A stretch of 64,000 nucleotides of DNA from Rhizobium ecuadorense (GCF_001187535.1 NZ_LFIO01000023.1:1-64000); one strand, 5' to 3'. Positions 31,330 to 40,380 are shown, counted from the first letter of the stretch. Translations and numbers: made by a program. The notes: generated from the letters alone by a model not told the origin.

Positions 31330-32579
31330 CTAATATCGGTCTATGCGGAACGGGGCGATGTCGAGGGACGGTTCGAGCCCGGTCACCATATCGCCGATCA
31401 GCCGCGCTGTCGTTGCGGCATAGGTCAGGCCGAGATGGCCGTGGCCGGTCGCGTAGAAAACACCGGGCATCTTCGAGGAGGGCGAAATGATCGGGATGGT
31501 ATCGGGCAGCGCCGGGCGGTGGCCCATCCAGTCCGTCGCCTCTTCGAGCTTCAGCCCGGGCAGCGCGCGTTGGGCGTGGCGCACCAGCACCCGCGGGCGG
31601 CGGAAATCCGGCGCCGCATCGAGCCCGGCGAGTTCGACATTGCCGCCGACACGGATGCCGCCTGCCGTCGGCGTCACCATGAAGGCGCGCGCCGGCCAGA
31701 TCATCGAATAGCGCATGGAGATGCCCGGCTTCATGATCTGCGTGTGATAGCCGCGCTCGGTTTCAAGCGGGATCGGCTCGCCGAGCTTTTCGGCCAGAAA
31801 ACGGGTGTGGACACCGGCGGCGAGCACGACGGAATCGGCCTCGACGCGGCCGCCCTCTTCCAAGAGAACGACAACGGTGCCATCACCCTTGCGCTCGATG
31901 TTCCTGACCGCGCCGGAGACAAAGGCCGCGCCCGCGGCTTTGGCCGCCTCGGCCAGTTTGACCACCAGTCTATAGGGATCGCGGATCGACTTGTTGTCGG
32001 GCAGCAGCACCGCCTTGGCGATGGTAGGCGAAAGCGCCGGCTCATAATATTGGATGGCGCCGTTGCTCAACACCTCGAACTCGAGACCGTAGCGCTGCAT
32101 CATGGCGATATGCCGCGGTCGGCGGCAAATTCCGCCTCGGTCTCGTAGATCGCCAGACACCCCTCTTCCGTCATCATCTCGGGCGCGCCGATCGCCTCGA
32201 GCATCTGCCTGAAATCGCCGAGCGCCTGTTGCGACAGGCTCATACCGGCATCCTCGATCTCTCTCAGGCGCGACGGGCGGCCGGCGGCAAGGAAACGCAG
32301 GAACCAGGGCAGAATCTTTGCCGCATAGGAGGGCCGCAGCCAGACCGGACCTTCCGGATCGAGCAGCCAGCCCGGCATTTTCCTCCAGGTCGAAGGGCCG
32401 GAACCGGCGGCGAAATCGAGAGCGATGCTTGCCATATTGCCGAATGAGGTGCCGCGTCCCGGCTCGCCCTTGTCGACCAGCGTCACCGCAAACCCGCGCC
32501 GCTGCAGTTCGAAGGCGATCGAGGCGCCGATCACGCCTGCGCCGACGACAACCACCCTCTTCTTCGTCTCATCCGCCAT
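31330..32579 (-). pseudogene. FAD-dependent D-amino acid dehydrogenase, frameshifted
   Basis: The N-terminal 159 codons (32579 to about 32118) hold the FAD motif VVVVGAGVIGASIAFELQRRG and end ETEAEFAADRG before a stop. The rest of the protein continues in another frame from about 32118 (HIAMMQRYGLEFEVL to the end, including GHGHLGLTYAATTARLI). A single missing base near 32113-32118 (CCGCGG) explains it. The joined product would be about 415 residues, DadA/DAO family, probably D-hydroxyproline dehydrogenase. Either the gene is inactive or there is a sequencing error. Confidence 0.85.
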
Positions 32580-32624
32580 GCATCAACCCATCCAGACGGC
32601 AGACAGAATTTGCCGTTCGTCACT

Positions 32625-32636
32625 CTGATATATCAG
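32625..32636. promoter_or_regulatory. Palindrome upstream of the amino-acid dehydrogenase gene
   Basis: CTGATATATCAG is a perfect 12-bp dyad 46 bp upstream of the start at 32579. Its size and centre recall GntR-type operators found before hydroxyproline genes. No regulator gene is adjacent. Confidence 0.35.
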
Positions 32637-32661
32637 ATCGGTGGTGATGCCTATGGAATTT

Positions 32662-33939
32662 TTACTGGCTTTCCGGCAGGCTTGCGCCGACGCTGTCGCC
32701 GACCGAACCGACGGTATTGTCCATCGACTGGCCGAGACGCTTCAGCTGGGCGTCGTAATTGCGCCTTGTGCGCGGATCGAAGATGGCGATCGGCGTGCTG
32801 ACGGCGACGCTGACGGCACTTCCGGCCGTCTGGGCAGCGCCCATCGCCACCGCGCCGACGGCCTCTCCGAGACCGACATTGGAATCGGTGATCGTCTGGC
32901 CGGCAATCAGCCGGTCGCCGATCAGCTTCACCACTTCGGGGCTTTCAGCGAATTTGCCATGGTTCAGCCGGTCGCCGCCCTTGAGCTTGGTGAGATCGAG
33001 CACGGTGATGCCGGCCGCCTCCAGCTTGCTGCGATAGGGTTCGGCGGAGGGATCGATCTGGCCGAGGCGATCGACATTGCCCGAGATGCGCCGCGACAAC
33101 GCCAGCGCCCGATCATCCCTGGAGACGAAGATGGTGAAATGCGGCTTGTCCTTGCCGAGGCTGACGAACTGGCGGCCGAAGACGTCGACATCGAGATCCG
33201 GCGAGGCGAGGATGACATTGTTGATCTTCGACGCGACGTGGCCGTTGCGGATCGCCATCTGCCTGAGCGCTTCGACGGTCAGCCAAGTGCCCATCGAATG
33301 CGCCATGATGGTGACGTCGCTGACGGCGGGATTGGCGGCGGTGCGGGCCAGCAGCTCCTCCAGCGCATCGCGGGAATAATTGGTGCTTTCCTTGTCGTAA
33401 TTGTAATCGAAGATGCTGGCGCGCGAGGGCCAGGTGAAGACGACGGGGGCGACGTCGGCATGCGAATCATGGACGATCTGCGCGAAGCGGTAGACGGCAT
33501 CCTCATAACGATTGTTGAAGCCGTGCACGAAGACCAGCACCCGCCGGCTTTTAGGCATATGGCCCTTCAGCCAGGTCTCGCCCGCCCGCTCGCCTTCGAG
33601 CGGATCGACGGACACGGTGACGAAATCGCGCAAGGGATCGGCCGGCAACCGCCTTGGCCATTGCACCTGGCCGACCTTGCGATTGGCCTCCGGCGGGATG
33701 GAGACATCGACGGCATTGACGGTCAGCCCGGTGCCGCGTTCACCTGAGAAAAGCACTGCGGGATTATCATCGGCAGCGCGCGTCGTCGCGACAAGAAGAT
33801 CGACCTTCGAGGTGCCGGGTGGCACGCTGCCGGCCGCCTGCATGACGCCGACCGGCCTGCCGCCGCAGCCGGCAAGCGTAAACGCCGCCAGCAGAAGACC
33901 TGTCAGAGCCGCCCGCGGGCCGCGCCATTTGCCGATCAT
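32662..33939 (-). CDS. Alpha/beta hydrolase lipoprotein (DUF900 type)
   Basis: 425 residues from ATG 33939. Lipoprotein signal LLLAAFTLAGC with lipidated Cys near residue 25. The catalytic domain has VLVFVHGFNNRYEDAVYRFAQI (oxyanion region), the nucleophile elbow MAHSMGTWL, TWPSRASIFDYNYDKES and LASPDLDVDVF, all typical of DUF900 hydrolases. The C-terminal about 80 residues are low-complexity (GAVAMGAAQTAGSAVSVAVS). Cell-envelope esterase or lipase activity is inferred; substrate unknown. Confidence 0.88.
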   Translation of the reverse strand: MIGKWRGPRAALTGLLLAAFTLAGCGGRPVGVMQAAGSVPPGTSKVDLLVATTRAADDNPAVLFSGERGTGLTVNAVDVSIPPEANRKVGQVQWPRRLPADPLRDFVTVSVDPLEGERAGETWLKGHMPKSRRVLVFVHGFNNRYEDAVYRFAQIVHDSHADVAPVVFTWPSRASIFDYNYDKESTNYSRDALEELLARTAANPAVSDVTIMAHSMGTWLTVEALRQMAIRNGHVASKINNVILASPDLDVDVFGRQFVSLGKDKPHFTIFVSRDDRALALSRRISGNVDRLGQIDPSAEPYRSKLEAAGITVLDLTKLKGGDRLNHGKFAESPEVVKLIGDRLIAGQTITDSNVGLGEAVGAVAMGAAQTAGSAVSVAVSTPIAIFDPRTRRNYDAQLKRLGQSMDNTVGSVGDSVGASLPESQ

Positions 33940-34041
33940 GATCAAACTCCAACCGGTTCGCGCACCGACAGGCGGCGCCCGTTCAAATAGGCTGACGATA
34001 CGTGCCGAGTCAAATTTGCGCGCGGCGGAGAGCTTGAATGG

Positions 34042-34168
34042 GAAAACGAAAAGAGCCTGGCGCGGGAGGAGGTGCGCCAGGCTCTTGATCCTGACTGACA
34101 ACTGGGAGGAGGAGTGTTGTCAGTCCGATGTAAGAGCGCTGGGAGGAGGAGTGCGCTGCTTACGAAGA
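34042..34168 (-). ncRNA. alpha-r14/cuckoo-type sRNA with three anti-Shine-Dalgarno loops
   Basis: Three hairpins in a row on the minus strand. SL1 34130-34163 (GTAAGAGCGC paired, one bulge); SL2 34094-34124 (9-bp perfect stem ACTGACAAC / GTTGTCAGT); SL3 34051-34086 (13-bp perfect stem AAGAGCCTGGCGC / GCGCCAGGCTCTT). Each displays CCTCCTCCC in its loop. SL3 is followed by TTTTCGTTTT and acts as Rho-independent terminator. The loop motif is the anti-Shine-Dalgarno element of the alphaproteobacterial alpha-r14 (NfeR1/Smr14C) and CcsR/cuckoo families. Predicted length about 120-130 nt; the 5' end is approximate. Mode: pairing to ribosome sites of mRNAs. Confidence 0.85.
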
Positions 34169-34340
34169 TAGTGATACCCCATTCATTTGATCGGGAATAG
34201 CGAAAATACCGCAATGCAGCAATGCGTTGAGCGCAAGGCTTGCCCTGAAATTAACAGGGTGCCGCCTTATTTTTTAGCATGTTTGACCAGGTGGTCAAAA
34301 TTGTGCTGAAAAATGCGTCTCAGTTCAGAGACCGCCACCA

Positions 34341-34478
34341 GCCCCTCATCCGCCTGCCGGCACCTTCTCCCCGCTTGCGGGGCGAAGGGGATATGCCGCA
34401 ACCTCTCCGTCCCTCACCAACGTCTCGCGGGGCACGTCCCCTCGCCCCGTTTACGGGGAGAGGGTTAGGGTGAGGGGC
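34341..34478. repeat. Dispersed MITE-like repeat, copy 2 (complete)
   Basis: 138 bp with terminal inverted repeats GCCCCTCA / TGAGGGGC and internal hairpins. Nearly identical to 60536-60676 and to the truncated copy at 686-797. No coding capacity. The 400-bp gap between the sRNA and the aldo-keto reductase is filled mainly by this repeat and a small CCCTG/CAGGG hairpin at 34243-34259. Confidence 0.85.
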
Positions 34479-34508
34479 AGCTTATGGGGTACAGCCCGGG
34501 CAGATCCC

Positions 34509-35390
34509 TCACGCCGCCTTAAACACCTTCCGGCCCTCGGCATCGAGCGCCGAGAATTCCTCGTCCGACAGGGTGATATCGACGGCCGCGACGTTTTCTT
34601 CGAGGTGCTTGACCTTGGAGGTGCCGGGGATCGGCAGCATGACCGGGCTGCGTTTCAGCACCCAGGCGAGCGCGATCTGGCTCGGTGCGGCATTGTGCTT
34701 TTTGGCGATCGTATCGAGCAAGGAGCCCGGTTTGGCGAGATCGCCGGCAGCCAGCGGGAACCAGGGGATGAAGCCGATATTGTGTTTGGCGCAATAGTCG
34801 AGCACCTCCTCGCTGGTGCGATCGACGAGATTGTAGCGGTTCTGGACGGTGGCGACCTTGAAGTGTTTCGACGCCGCCTCGATGTCGGCGACGGAGACTT
34901 CGCTTAAGCCCGCATGGCGGATGAGGCCGGCATCGAGCAGCGATTTGATCGCATCGAATTGCTCCTTGGCCGGCACCTTCGGATCGATGCGGTGCAGTTG
35001 CCAGAGATCGATCTGCTCGAGCCCCAGGTTGCGCAGGCTCTTATGCGCCTGCTGGATCAGATATTCCGGGCGGCCGACCGGCAGCCAGATATCGGGGCCG
35101 TGGCGGGTCAGGCCGCCCTTGGTGGCGACGACGGATTTGCCGCCATAGGGATGCAGTGCCTCCTTGATCAGCCATTCGGAAATATCGGGGCCATAGGAAT
35201 CGGCGGTGTCGATGAAGTTGACGCCGAGTTCCGGCAGGCGCCTCAGCGTGCGGATGGATTCGGCATGATCGTCTGGCTCGCCCCAGATGCCCTTGCCGGT
35301 GACACGCATGGCGCCGAAACCGAGACGGTTGACCGCGATCTCGCCGCCGATCTTGAAGGTGCCTGACTTGGCTGCGTTATGACTGGACAT
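34509..35390 (-). CDS. Aldo/keto reductase
   Basis: 293 residues from ATG 35390, preceded by AGGAAAGATC. NADPH-dependent TIM-barrel oxidoreductase with the catalytic tetrad in place: Asp and Tyr in [14 protein letters not shown], Lys in VVATKGG, His in LWQLHRID. The NADP site is in [15 protein letters not shown]. It resembles the YajO/PLR-like oxidoreductase class. Monocistronic; 238 bp separate it from the TetR gene upstream on the same strand, and that gap shows no gene. Physiological substrate unknown. Confidence 0.92.
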   Translation of the reverse strand: MSSHNAAKSGTFKIGGEIAVNRLGFGAMRVTGKGIWGEPDDHAESIRTLRRLPELGVNFIDTADSYGPDISEWLIKEALHPYGGKSVVATKGGLTRHGPDIWLPVGRPEYLIQQAHKSLRNLGLEQIDLWQLHRIDPKVPAKEQFDAIKSLLDAGLIRHAGLSEVSVADIEAASKHFKVATVQNRYNLVDRTSEEVLDYCAKHNIGFIPWFPLAAGDLAKPGSLLDTIAKKHNAAPSQIALAWVLKRSPVMLPIPGTSKVKHLEENVAAVDITLSDEEFSALDAEGRKVFKAA

Positions 35391-35628
35391 GATCTTTCCT
35401 CTCCTGGTCAATGAAATCGTTAAAGTCGGTGGAGCGTTCAGGTGCCGCCCGGTTCACCTGCCATGGCGGGGCCTGGCCGAAAGCGATGCGGGCATGGTGA
35501 TGATCCGCTCATCGTGGGGATATTGAGAATGTGGCCGTTACGACGCTTGCACATATAGGAGGGCGCCGCGTCGACGGACAGGGACGGCGCTGAAAATGCC
35601 GCAGAGTGCGCGGGTTCATCGATACGCA

Positions 35629-36264
35629 TCAACGCCCGGTCTTCGCCTCGCCGCCGAATTCCGCCAGGATCGTCCACAGTTCGGCGAGGATTTCATAGGC
35701 GAAATCCTGCGGCGCCGCACCCGGCGGGCGCTGCTGCCAGAGTTCGGCCCCGACGCGCAGCGCGCCAATGACGACCGCCGCAAGCACGCGCATGCGCGAC
35801 CGCTCCTCCGGATCATTTCCCTTGCGCAGAAGCAGCGCCTCGGCGAGCTTCTGCTCCAGCCTGGCATATTTCAGCTGGTCGCGGGCCTTCAGGGCCGGCG
35901 TGCGATGGATGAGTTCGCTAAGCGCCAGGCCGCGCTCGTCGACGGAGGCAAGGACGGCGGCGGTGATCGCCGCCTTGACCACGGCCACCGAGGGTTCTTC
36001 TGCCGGCCTTGCGGCGATCTGCGCCATCAGCCGATCGGCGAAGCCATCCTGCCAGGCGAACACCACCTCGTCCTTGGAGGGGAAATAATCGAAGAAACTG
36101 CGTTTGGAGACGTCGGCCGCCTCGGTGATGTCCTCGATGGTCGTGGCCTCGAAACCGCGCTGGAGAAAGAGGGTCATCGCCGCCTGCTCGATGCGCTCGC
36201 GCGTCTGCCGCCGCTTGCGTTGCCGCCTGCCTTCCCCAGTCGCCGTCCGCTTGCTGTCAGCCAT
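35629..36264 (-). CDS. TetR-family regulator
   Basis: 211 residues with a basic N-terminal arm (RRQRKRRQTRERIEQ). Helix-turn-helix ATTIEDITEAADVSKRSFFDYFPSKDEVVFAW (about residues 39-70). The C-terminal domain LGALRVGAELWQQ-like resembles MftR/TetR_C_17-type regulators. Its target may be the aldo-keto reductase downstream or the methyltransferase upstream, both on the same strand; no operator was found. Confidence 0.9.
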   Translation of the reverse strand: MADSKRTATGEGRRQRKRRQTRERIEQAAMTLFLQRGFEATTIEDITEAADVSKRSFFDYFPSKDEVVFAWQDGFADRLMAQIAARPAEEPSVAVVKAAITAAVLASVDERGLALSELIHRTPALKARDQLKYARLEQKLAEALLLRKGNDPEERSRMRVLAAVVIGALRVGAELWQQRPPGAAPQDFAYEILAELWTILAEFGGEAKTGR

Positions 36265-36283
36265 TTCAGCCCGGCATCATCGT

Positions 36284-36955
36284 TCAGCCGCCGGTTTCGT
36301 TGGAAAAGGCGGCGACATCGTCGAGTTCAGCGTCGCTCGCACGATAGCTGAAACGTTCGCGCGACAGCTCCAGCGGCTTGCGGCGGGAAATCCGGTAGAC
36401 GGAGGCCGGAGGCAGGTTGCGCACCGTGCCGCCGATGCGCACCGCCTTCAGGCCGAGACGGTCGAGGATCGGCCGCGGCACCGGGCAGCGCGGGCCATAG
36501 GTAAACTGATAGACAGCCCCGCCCGGGCGCAGATAGACGAAAGCGCCGGCCAGGATCGAGGCGATCTTGCGCGGCGACATGGACAGAAGCGGCAGGCCGC
36601 TGACAACCGCACCGACCGGTTCGCCCTCGAAAATATCGGCGTGGGCGAGTTGGGCCGCATCCATCTGCAACACACGCGCCATCGGGAAACGCGCCTGCAG
36701 GGCGGTGATGAACTCCGGACCGTACTCGATCAGGGTCAGATCCGCCTCACTTACGCCGCGCGCCAGCAGCGCCCGGGTGAAGACGCCGGTGCCGGGACCG
36801 AGCTCGATGATCGGCCCGTCAAGGGCGGCAATTTCACTGGTCATGATCCTGGCAAGCGAGTCGCCGGATGGCGCGATCGCCGCGACGCGAAGCGGGTTGC
36901 TGATCCAGGAGCGGAAAAAATGCAGGAAATCGGAGCATGCGGCCTTTGCGGTCAT
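36284..36955 (-). CDS. SAM-dependent methyltransferase (phospholipid N-methyltransferase-like)
   Basis: 223 residues from ATG 36955. The N-terminus FLHFFRSWISNPLRVAAIAPSGDSLARIMTSEI and the SAM motif IIELGPGTGVFTRALLARG (about residues 51-69) resemble the bacterial PmtA group that is related to rRNA adenine methyltransferases and methylates phosphatidylethanolamine toward phosphatidylcholine in rhizobia. Post-I block LTLIEYGPEFITAL and VVSGLPLLSMSP are consistent. Phospholipid as substrate is inference. The TetR gene lies 19 bp downstream. Confidence 0.8.
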   Translation of the reverse strand: MTAKAACSDFLHFFRSWISNPLRVAAIAPSGDSLARIMTSEIAALDGPIIELGPGTGVFTRALLARGVSEADLTLIEYGPEFITALQARFPMARVLQMDAAQLAHADIFEGEPVGAVVSGLPLLSMSPRKIASILAGAFVYLRPGGAVYQFTYGPRCPVPRPILDRLGLKAVRIGGTVRNLPPASVYRISRRKPLELSRERFSYRASDAELDDVAAFSNETGG

Positions 36956-37187
36956 GACTATCCCACCTGTCTGAAATTCGATTTGATTATGAAAAGCGAC
37001 CATCGCGGCGAGCATGGCAATTCCAAGGCAGACACATCAAGCACCCGCCCGATCAAGCGATTGACACGAATTTTTCGGTTGAAACTCGATGTTTGTTTGT
37101 ACTTATTGCATCTTTGCATTGGATGCAAGATTTACTGAAGATAACTGCGCCGGGACATGCCATCTCCGGCTGAGCGATATCCCACGG

Positions 37188-37213
37188 CAAAAAGGCGGCG
37201 CAAAGGCCGCCTT
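37188..37213 (-). terminator. Rho-independent terminator of the 99-aa secreted protein gene
   Basis: AAGGCGGC / GCCGCCTT stem (37192-37199 and 37206-37213) with a 6-nt loop and, on the minus strand, a TTTTT run just after the stem. It lies 26 bp beyond the stop at 37239. Confidence 0.75.
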
Positions 37214-37238
37214 CAGACTCGCCAGCCGCCGAGGCTCG

Positions 37239-37538
37239 TCAGTAGTTGCAGCCGGAGCTGCTCGTCGGGTTGAAGCCGAGCTTGCAATCCATGTTGAGGG
37301 GCTTCTTCGGGTTCGTCATATAAGGTGTCGAGCCCATGCTTTCCGCGCGCTCGCCGATCGAACCGGTCGTGCGCCTGTCATGTTCGATCCTGGTTTCCTG
37401 CCGGACAACCAGACGCGCGGTTGCACGCTGCTCCGTCGCGCTCGACTGAAGCGGGGCTGCCGCGGCTGGAAAGGCCGCGAGGCCGAGGATCGCAGCGAGG
37501 GCCGCGGCGGTCAGGCCGGTCTTGAAGGTGATGGTCAT
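37239..37538 (-). CDS. Small secreted protein, 99 aa
   Basis: Signal peptide TGLTAAALAAILGLAAFPAAAA, cleavage near residue 28. The mature part is short, with TTGSIGERAESMGSTP and a C-terminus with two Cys (MDCKLGFNPTSSSGCNY). It shares a TTGSI segment, a C-terminal two-Cys end and gene position with the next secreted protein (37694-38065), so they may be distant paralogues. Good ribosome site (GGAGA) upstream. Periplasmic or extracellular; function unknown. Confidence 0.75.
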   Translation of the reverse strand: MTITFKTGLTAAALAAILGLAAFPAAAAPLQSSATEQRATARLVVRQETRIEHDRRTTGSIGERAESMGSTPYMTNPKKPLNMDCKLGFNPTSSSGCNY

Positions 37539-37654
37539 AATCGTCTCCTTGGGAGGATTCAGGGACTTTATGCCCCGGAATTAGGAAGGCGATCTGTCAC
37601 AATCTACGGCGCCAAAGCGGAGGTCACGGACATGTGAGCGGCCCCACGAATGGC

Positions 37655-37683
37655 GAAAGAGGCGGGTCATCGCCGCCTCTTTC
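37655..37683 (-). terminator. Terminator hairpin of the 123-aa secreted protein gene
   Basis: Perfect 11-bp stem GAAAGAGGCGG / CCGCCTCTTTC (37655-37665, 37673-37683) with 7-nt loop, directly after the stop at 37694. The arm ends in A/T pairs as in Rho-independent terminators. Confidence 0.65.
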
Positions 37684-37693
37684 ATTTGCCGGC

Positions 37694-38065
37694 TCAATAG
37701 CCGTTGTCGCAGGGCATGCTGCCGGGACCGATCGATCCCGAAAACGTAGGGTTGCACATTTCCGGGGCTGCCGGTCTGTTCACCGGCTGGCGGACGATCG
37801 AGCCCGTGGTGCCGGCCTCGACGCCGAAGGCGGCAAGCGGATACCAGTAACCGTCGGAATGGCGGCGGGTGCCGGGGCGCTCGGTGCGGAAGCCCTGATA
37901 GCCATGCCAGGACCCGGCATGTGGTTTATATCGCACCATTTTTACGGCTTGGACATCGGGCGGCCGAACCGCCTGGATGGGTGCCGCCTGCGCTGGAGCG
38001 ATCGATGCGAGGGCGAGAAAGGCACTGAGCGCCATGGTGGAAGGGACAAGTCTGGACATCTTCAT
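37694..38065 (-). CDS. Small secreted protein, 123 aa
   Basis: Signal peptide STMALSAFLALASIAPAQAA with cleavage near residue 27. The mature part is rich in aromatic and basic residues (VRYKPHAGSWHGYQGFRTERPGTRRHSDGYWYPLAAFG), continues TGSIVRQPVNRP and ends with two Cys (CNPTFSGSIGPGSMPCDNGY). Such proteins are common in Rhizobiaceae and unassigned. A clear terminator follows. No partner gene evident. Confidence 0.75.
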   Translation of the reverse strand: MKMSRLVPSTMALSAFLALASIAPAQAAPIQAVRPPDVQAVKMVRYKPHAGSWHGYQGFRTERPGTRRHSDGYWYPLAAFGVEAGTTGSIVRQPVNRPAAPEMCNPTFSGSIGPGSMPCDNGY

Positions 38066-38256
38066 GATAAACCCTCCTTCGTGGATTTACCTGATGAAAA
38101 TGCCTTTCCCAACGGCGGAGTTCCCCGTTCACATGCAACTTCCAAAACTCGTGATTGCAGGCGATCCGGCGTGAGCAAATCGCCGAAAAACGTGAAAAGT
38201 CGCGAACGGCGGAAGGGCTCAAGCGGCGCTCGGGCGGAATTACGAATTCTCTGTTC

Positions 38257-38577
38257 TCAATTCGCGTATAATGTCCGGTAGCCCTGGCCGGAGAGGCAGG
38301 CGACATATTGCCGGTGGGCCGCGGCGCGCGCTATCGTTTCCGCCTCCAGCTCATCGGCCTCGGCATAGCCCGTCAGCTGGGCGCGCAGCTCATACTGTCT
38401 CCTCGCCTCACGATACATGGCATTGCCGTCGGTCATGCAAAGGCCGTGTGCAACAGCAGGCGGATTGACCGGTACGCCGACCGCCAGGAGCACCGGATCA
38501 TTGGCATGGTCGATGCAGCCGGCAAGCGCCGTCATCATCGCAAGGACTGCCAGAGCCCGAAAAATTCGCACCATCAT
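38257..38577 (-). CDS. Small lipoprotein, 106 aa
   Basis: From the ATG at 38577, chosen for GGAGG 5 nt upstream; the open frame extends further but without a site. Lipobox AMMTALAGC gives a lipidated Cys near residue 19. The mature part has GLCMTDGNAMYREARRQYELRAQLTGYAEADELEAETIARAAAHRQYVACLSGQGYRTLYAN, mostly helical, with two Cys that could pair. Family not recognised. Confidence 0.7.
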   Translation of the reverse strand: MMVRIFRALAVLAMMTALAGCIDHANDPVLLAVGVPVNPPAVAHGLCMTDGNAMYREARRQYELRAQLTGYAEADELEAETIARAAAHRQYVACLSGQGYRTLYAN

Positions 38578-38741
38578 GCATTCCTCCGGCCGAACCGCCT
38601 CTGAGATCATCAGACCTGCGGGTACAGCAGGAAGGTTGCGCGAAACTAGGCAAACCGATGTCAAAAGTTTAAATATTGCTTAAATATTATATTAATGCTT
38701 ACTTATGGCCGCAGACGCTAATCTCTCCGGGGAGGAAGATG

Positions 38742-39491
38742 ATGGCTTCGCCGTGGGTAAACGACGCGCTGTCGCATGCGCAATCAGCGTTTTCCAGCAA
38801 GATCAACACTGATATTCTCGAGGTTGGCGGTGGCTCCCGCACCCATATCCCGTTGCAGGGAGCGAGATATACGGTTCTCGACATCTCGAAGGAGCAGCTC
38901 GAGAGGAACCGGGACGCTTGCGAGCGGATCCTCGGCGATGCGCAAACCATAGACTACGGAGATCGCCATTTCGACGCCTGTGTCTTCTGGGACGTCCTCG
39001 AGCATCTGGAAAGCCCGCGTGCCGCCTTGCTCAGAGCCCATGACACCCTGTCTCCCGGCGGCTTGGTCTTCGTCAAGGGCCCGATCCTGAATTCGGCCAA
39101 AGGGATCTTCACCGACCTTACGCCCTGGTGGACCCACGTCCTATTCTATCGCTACGTGCTGCGGCAGAAAAACGCTGGCAAACCGGGTTATGCCCCCTTC
39201 CGCGTCGAGCACGCTGCCGAGGCATCCCATTCGGAGATTGCCGGGACACTGAAGGAGCTCGGCATGGATATCGTCTTCGTCGGCGAATATGTGTCGACGC
39301 AGGTGCATGCGCTCAAGGACCGGATTCCCCCGCTTTATTGGCTCTATGAAGCCTTCGGCCTTCTGCTGCGCACAGTTTCGGCCGGAAGGATCGGCGGGCG
39401 GGAGACGGAGTTCCTGATCGTGGCAAAGTGCCTGCGTCCCCACCAAACTCTATATAGCACTTCGGAATCCCGAAATTGGCTGCGGCATTGA
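38742..39491 (+). CDS. Class I SAM-dependent methyltransferase
   Basis: 249 residues from ATG 38742, where GGAGG is 6 nt away; ATG 38739 is too close and the frame-opening TTG at 38676 lacks a site. Methyltransf_11/23 type: TDILEVGGGSRTHI (SAM motif I, GGG in place of GxG), VLDISKEQLERN, FDACVFWDVLEHLESPRAALLRAHDTLSPGG. The C-terminus ends in a TTCGG-CCGAA repeat unit shared with the next locus, so the 3' end may be recently rearranged. Substrate unknown; similar proteins sit in polysaccharide loci. Confidence 0.85.
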   Translation: MASPWVNDALSHAQSAFSSKINTDILEVGGGSRTHIPLQGARYTVLDISKEQLERNRDACERILGDAQTIDYGDRHFDACVFWDVLEHLESPRAALLRAHDTLSPGGLVFVKGPILNSAKGIFTDLTPWWTHVLFYRYVLRQKNAGKPGYAPFRVEHAAEASHSEIAGTLKELGMDIVFVGEYVSTQVHALKDRIPPLYWLYEAFGLLLRTVSAGRIGGRETEFLIVAKCLRPHQTLYSTSESRNWLRH

Positions 39492-39577
39492 AATCCTTCA
39501 CTCTTTCCTGAGGGTGACAGCTCACGAAACGCGGCGAATTTCGGGATCCCGAAGCGGTGGGATTTCGGGATCCCGAA
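39461..39577. repeat. Three TTCGGGATCCCGAA palindrome units
   Basis: Perfect 14-bp palindromes at 39540-39553 and 39564-39577 (24 bp apart, eight codons) and a one-mismatch unit at 39461-39474. The last is inside the methyltransferase gene end; the two perfect ones code for the LRDPEI repeats at the C-terminus of the decayed gene on the other strand. Confidence 0.7.
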
Positions 39578-40111
39578 GTGGCGTTTTTTTCTTCCGGCCG
39601 ACACGCCCACGTTTATCGGCGGCAAGTTTGCGGTCGGTCTCGGACCATTTCCGGCACCTATCGGCCGTGCAGTGTTTCCACTCGTCGGTGGCCGGCGCAC
39701 CTTCATGGTCACCGACGAATGTCAGCGTGAACCGGTTGGGATGCGCCACCCCGCTGCCTGCCCGGCCGCGGTGAACTTTGATCAGCCCCTTATATGCCAG
39801 CTCATCGAGCGCATCGGCGACATATTCGCCGGTGACGCCGTAGGACACGAACTGGGGATGGGTCACCACAAGTTTGCCGTTTTCAAGAGCGGCATGGGCG
39901 GTGTGCTCAATGACGATGCGGAAGAAGGCGCGCGGCAGGCATTGGCGCTCAATGTCGTGAATGCCGGCGATTCCAACAGCTGGATCGTCAGCCATTGCCA
40001 GCGGAGGCTGCCGTCATCGCTCCCGCCGGGCGGCGCGGTATGCTTGCGCACCATCGCCCGCGTCTTCCCGGCACTGGTGCGGCTCTTGTCGCGCGGGTTG
40101 AATTCCACCAT
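39522..40111 (-). pseudogene. Frameshifted winged-helix-like rhizobial protein
   Basis: The N-terminal part starts at ATG 40111 (MVEFNPRDKSRTSAGKT) and reads to SPAFTTLSANACRA. The continuation FFRIVIEHTAHAALENGKLVV - GEYVADALDELAYKGLIKVHRGRAGSG - to the stop at 39522 is in another frame. The switch is at a CGCGCG run near 39930-39935, consistent with a 2-base slip. Intact, it would be about 195 residues with a winged-helix look (YVADALDELAYKGLI) and a basic C-terminus (GRVGRKKKTPLRDPEI). Its function is unknown; I recall similar multi-copy genes in rhizobia. Confidence 0.65.
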
Positions 40112-40380
40112 CAGCCCCTCGCCGTCGTTGCCGGACGATCCTTCGGCAAGACGCCAGGCTTGCGAGGCCGGGAATTCTGCAGGCGGCGGCCGAAGCGCGT
40201 CCAGACGACCACCTCGACAACGGGAAAAAATTTGCTCGACATTCAGCATTCCATGGTTGCAATTGCATGCAACCTAGCGCAAGCATGATCCACAAACTAG
40301 GAAAATATTCTTATCTTTGATCTTATATCACCGAGGTCTTCCTGCTAGGATCTCGGCAGGGATGTCAGAGGCCAGCCAGC

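Noticed and set aside
34130..34163. SL1-SL3 hairpins read as plus-strand GGGAGGAGG ribosome sites
   Set aside because: No ORF follows any of them on the plus strand, and the terminator T-run and loop motif fit the minus strand.
37634..38281. 215-codon plus-strand frame across the small secreted protein gene
   Set aside because: The minus strand has a clear signal peptide gene and terminator; this frame is its shadow.
39540..39577. CRISPR-like array suspected from repeats TTCGGGATCCCGAA
   Set aside because: Only two perfect 14-bp units and 10-bp spacing, in a coding frame; no leader or cas genes.
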